Shown here: in pieces, positions 62,017 to 64,000 of the stretch | Layout of the letters: every line of letters starts with the position of its first letter | Position numbering within the stretch: the stretch's first letter is position 1 | NCBI GenBank assembly: GCA_017625755.1 | Contig: JAGAKG010000071.1 | Coordinates: forward strand, 1-64,000 | Direction: 5' to 3' | DNA length: 64,000 bases | Origin: Clostridia bacterium | GTDB taxonomy: Bacteria > Bacillota > Clostridia > Oscillospirales > CAG-272 | Position numbers and translations under genes: made by a program | Notes under the pieces: generated by a model | Seen by the model: only the letters and a program-made list of their open reading frames with translations | Databases searched by the model: none | What the model was told of the DNA's origin: nothing

Positions 62017-63957
62017 TTATTCTTCGATTTCGTCTGTTAAATACTTTTTCTTAAAGCGTATTAATTGTACTATCATAAAGATAGTAGCTACAATCAGAGC
62101 AACGGTAGGCAAAATCGTCAAGCCAAATAGACCTATTGCGACGCCTTTAATAGCATGTCCCACCGTTAATTCCGTAATCATCAAATTATGCTGATGAATA
62201 TAAACACGGAAAAAGTCTATGCCAACAATAATTCCGTTATAATATAATGCCAAAGGCAGTGCCGACAGATACCATTTTTTGTTAAGAAGATAGGAGGTGC
62301 CTGAAAATAATCCAATAACAGCGGCTGCAACTGCAATTATTATACAAATTACCGCCGTACTATTATCTAACTCAAATCCAAAATTCAGATTGTTCAGCAT
62401 ATATATAATGTCGTCTATGTCGCTACTCAGGAATATGGTGGCTAAAAATTCACACACAAAAGCCAAGATGAATATTATATGCGGAACGATAATTCTAACA
62501 GCCTTATGCGCATTTGCTTTTAAAAGCAGAAAATCCGAAAATCTGTAATACATCAACACGAACATTGTAACAGTTATGTACAAGAAAATTATCAGTGCCA
62601 ATTTAACCTCTATAAAAATGGAGCTGATTGAATAAAATATCGGGGCTATTCCGCATAAAACGAGAAAAGCTATGAAGATTATACGAGAAACAGTATTTTG
62701 GGGTAAAAATTTGATGCTTTTTTCCTTTGGAAAAGGCTCGTTTATATCCATAGCTATTTTTACAAAGAGGAGTCCCATAAGCCCTTTTATAAGAGAAACC
62801 AAGATAAGAGTTATCATAGGTTTACTTACTTCAGGTGCCGTCTCAAGGAAAAGCGCTCCGCTGATCAGATCCGCAAGCTTATCTAATATGTTATTACCCA
62901 CAAGCGTTCCTACTACATAATTTGATAGGGCATTAAATATAACAAAAGCCAATAAAATAAGGAAAATAGAACCGAAATTCCACTTTTTGATACGCCAAGA
63001 CTCCCATACTTTGTAAAGGTCTTTGTTTCCGTCTGCCTTGCTGCCCTTAACATCTTTTTTTAGGTTCATATCTAAAGTAGATTTCTTTTCAAGAATTAAA
63101 CCTATCACCGACGATATCAGCATAAGGACTGCGCCCACGCACAAGAGAAGCCTAACTATAGGGTCTATATCAAACGCAATGTATAAAATAAGCATAGGAC
63201 CTACACACAGTAAGGTAACAGCCGCGAGGATAGGATCGACTATTATAGACGAGTGATGGGAAACACAAGCCATTTTGGTAAGGTTAAAGTGGGTATAAAG
63301 AACGCCGCATATTATACCGATAATACACAGTATGTTCAGGAGCAGCGTTATTTTGTCGATATGTTCAGTGTCGATATATCCAAAGCCTTTTTTGTATCCT
63401 ATAAAGAGAGATACGAAGAAGAGCGCGCTACCCACAAATCCGATAATAGAGGGGAACTGAAGTAAATTCAGGTATTTACGCTCATCCTCGGTATAACGCT
63501 TCAGACGGGCAAAGAAGCAATTCAGAATCAATATTACAAAGCAGAAAATAATATATCCGTACTTCCAAGCGAAAATTTCCTCAAATGTGTTTTCAAACAC
63601 GGGAAGGAGCATTATTATCAGCAATACTATCAGAGTACTTTTGCTGATAAACTCGCTCATTGATTTAACATAGTCGTCGGAGCATATCTTATCTCGGGTT
63701 GTTTTGGAAAAAATTCCTGTTTTTCCCGCAGTCACAAGAATCGATCCCAGTATACAAATCTTGAACATCATGTCAAAAAATCCGTTTGCGTACATTATGC
63801 TGTATAGCGCGAAAAAGGCAAACGCAAAGCAATAAAGTAAACCTATGCGGCTTTGCGCCCATACGAAGAAGGGAAGAAATTCTCTCTCATCGCCTTTCTC
63901 GGCTTCCGATACCAAAGTCTCTTGCATTTGTTTTGTGTCTAAAGTTTCATTGTTCAT
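62017..63957 (-). CDS. Large polytopic membrane protein of unknown function
   Basis: The 646-residue protein has an acidic, soluble N-terminal ~30 residues (ending EKGDEREFLPFFVW) and then about 15 to 17 hydrophobic segments separated by short charged loops. One longer cytoplasmic loop near residues 290-320 is rich in Lys and Asp (KKSTLDMNLKKDVKGSKADGNKD). I recognise no transporter, kinase or enzyme motif. The base composition is clearly more A/T-rich than its neighbours, which hints at acquisition or relaxed constraint. The start has GAGG 8 bases upstream. It is monocistronic in this window. Confidence 0.75.
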   Translation of the reverse strand: MNNETLDTKQMQETLVSEAEKGDEREFLPFFVWAQSRIGLLYCFAFAFFALYSIMYANGFFDMMFKICILGSILVTAGKTGIFSKTTRDKICSDDYVKSMSEFISKSTLIVLLIIMLLPVFENTFEEIFAWKYGYIIFCFVILILNCFFARLKRYTEDERKYLNLLQFPSIIGFVGSALFFVSLFIGYKKGFGYIDTEHIDKITLLLNILCIIGIICGVLYTHFNLTKMACVSHHSSIIVDPILAAVTLLCVGPMLILYIAFDIDPIVRLLLCVGAVLMLISSVIGLILEKKSTLDMNLKKDVKGSKADGNKDLYKVWESWRIKKWNFGSIFLILLAFVIFNALSNYVVGTLVGNNILDKLADLISGALFLETAPEVSKPMITLILVSLIKGLMGLLFVKIAMDINEPFPKEKSIKFLPQNTVSRIIFIAFLVLCGIAPIFYSISSIFIEVKLALIIFLYITVTMFVLMYYRFSDFLLLKANAHKAVRIIVPHIIFILAFVCEFLATIFLSSDIDDIIYMLNNLNFGFELDNSTAVICIIIAVAAAVIGLFSGTSYLLNKKWYLSALPLALYYNGIIVGIDFFRVYIHQHNLMITELTVGHAIKGVAIGLFGLTILPTVALIVATIFMIVQLIRFKKKYLTDEIEE

Positions 63958-64000
63958 ATTATTTACCTCAACACTATAAATTTATAGTTATTTTAATACT

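Overview
The window looks like a chromosomal segment of a Gram-positive, low-to-mid GC member of the class Clostridia (an Oscillospirales/Ruminococcaceae-type gut or rumen bacterium is my best guess). The reasons are a PolC-type DNA polymerase III, two T-box leaders, Bacillus-like ArgR boxes, strong AGGAGG ribosome binding sites, a PTS with HPr and enzyme I, and the order pyrH-frr-uppS-cdsA-dxr-rseP-ispG-polC. Almost all of it is intact metabolic and housekeeping sequence. No complete mobile element or CRISPR array was seen.

Layout. 1-250 holds C-terminal fragments of two site-specific recombinases, the edge or scar of a mobile element. 293-943 is a SAM methyltransferase (-). 1027-1610 is a tRNA-Ser(CGA) with a truncated tandem copy and a hairpin-rich repeat. 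1720-6988 is a three-gene operon: a TerB-N/TerB-C protein, a BrxD-like P-loop ATPase and an Lhr/BrxHI-like helicase. It resembles parts of BREX and Ter-linked DNA-processing systems but has no methylase or PglZ, and it is the best candidate for a little-described defence or DNA-repair module. 7049-8975 is an Ile-specific T-box followed by ilvA-ridA. 9069-21731 is a Leu-specific T-box followed by ilvB-ilvN-ilvC-coaX-(20-aa ORF)-ECF S component-ilvD-leuA-leuC-leuD-leuB-ilvE, a full branched-chain amino acid superoperon with a pantothenate-salvage insert.

21766-35007 is the arginine superoperon argG-argH-argC-argJ-argB-argD-argF-carA-carB. It sits behind a consensus promoter with ArgR-like boxes. 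Its last gene is an in-frame fusion of carB to a diaminopimelate epimerase domain whose first catalytic cysteine position is alanine. 35136-35272 is a MITE/REP-like inverted repeat. 35333-37614 (-) is a polar amino acid ABC transporter. 37853-39529 is a phosphohexomutase. 39699-50526 is the pyrH to polC housekeeping cluster. 50541-50736 is a hairpin-rich repeat and terminator. 50739-51176 (-) is rnhA. 51320-55531 is a Nudix hydrolase, MFS transporter, GDPD and DUF1015 operon. 55567-59621 (-) is a complete sugar PTS (EIICBA, HPr, EI), with Lys at position 46 of HPr. 59849-61976 holds an alpha/beta hydrolase, tRNA-Thr(CGU) (-) and an M14 carboxypeptidase. 62017-63957 (-) is a large polytopic membrane protein of unknown function.

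The metabolic logic is coherent. Threonine deaminase feeds 2-ketobutyrate into the AHAS-KARI-DHAD pathway, and RidA clears the reactive enamine/imine. Ketoisovalerate goes to leucine by leuABCD and is also the precursor of pantothenate, which here is apparently salvaged by the S component and CoaX. ArgJ recycles acetyl groups, and CarAB supplies carbamoyl phosphate to ArgF (and to pyrimidines). All calls come from reading the sequence and from memory of the families; no database search was run.
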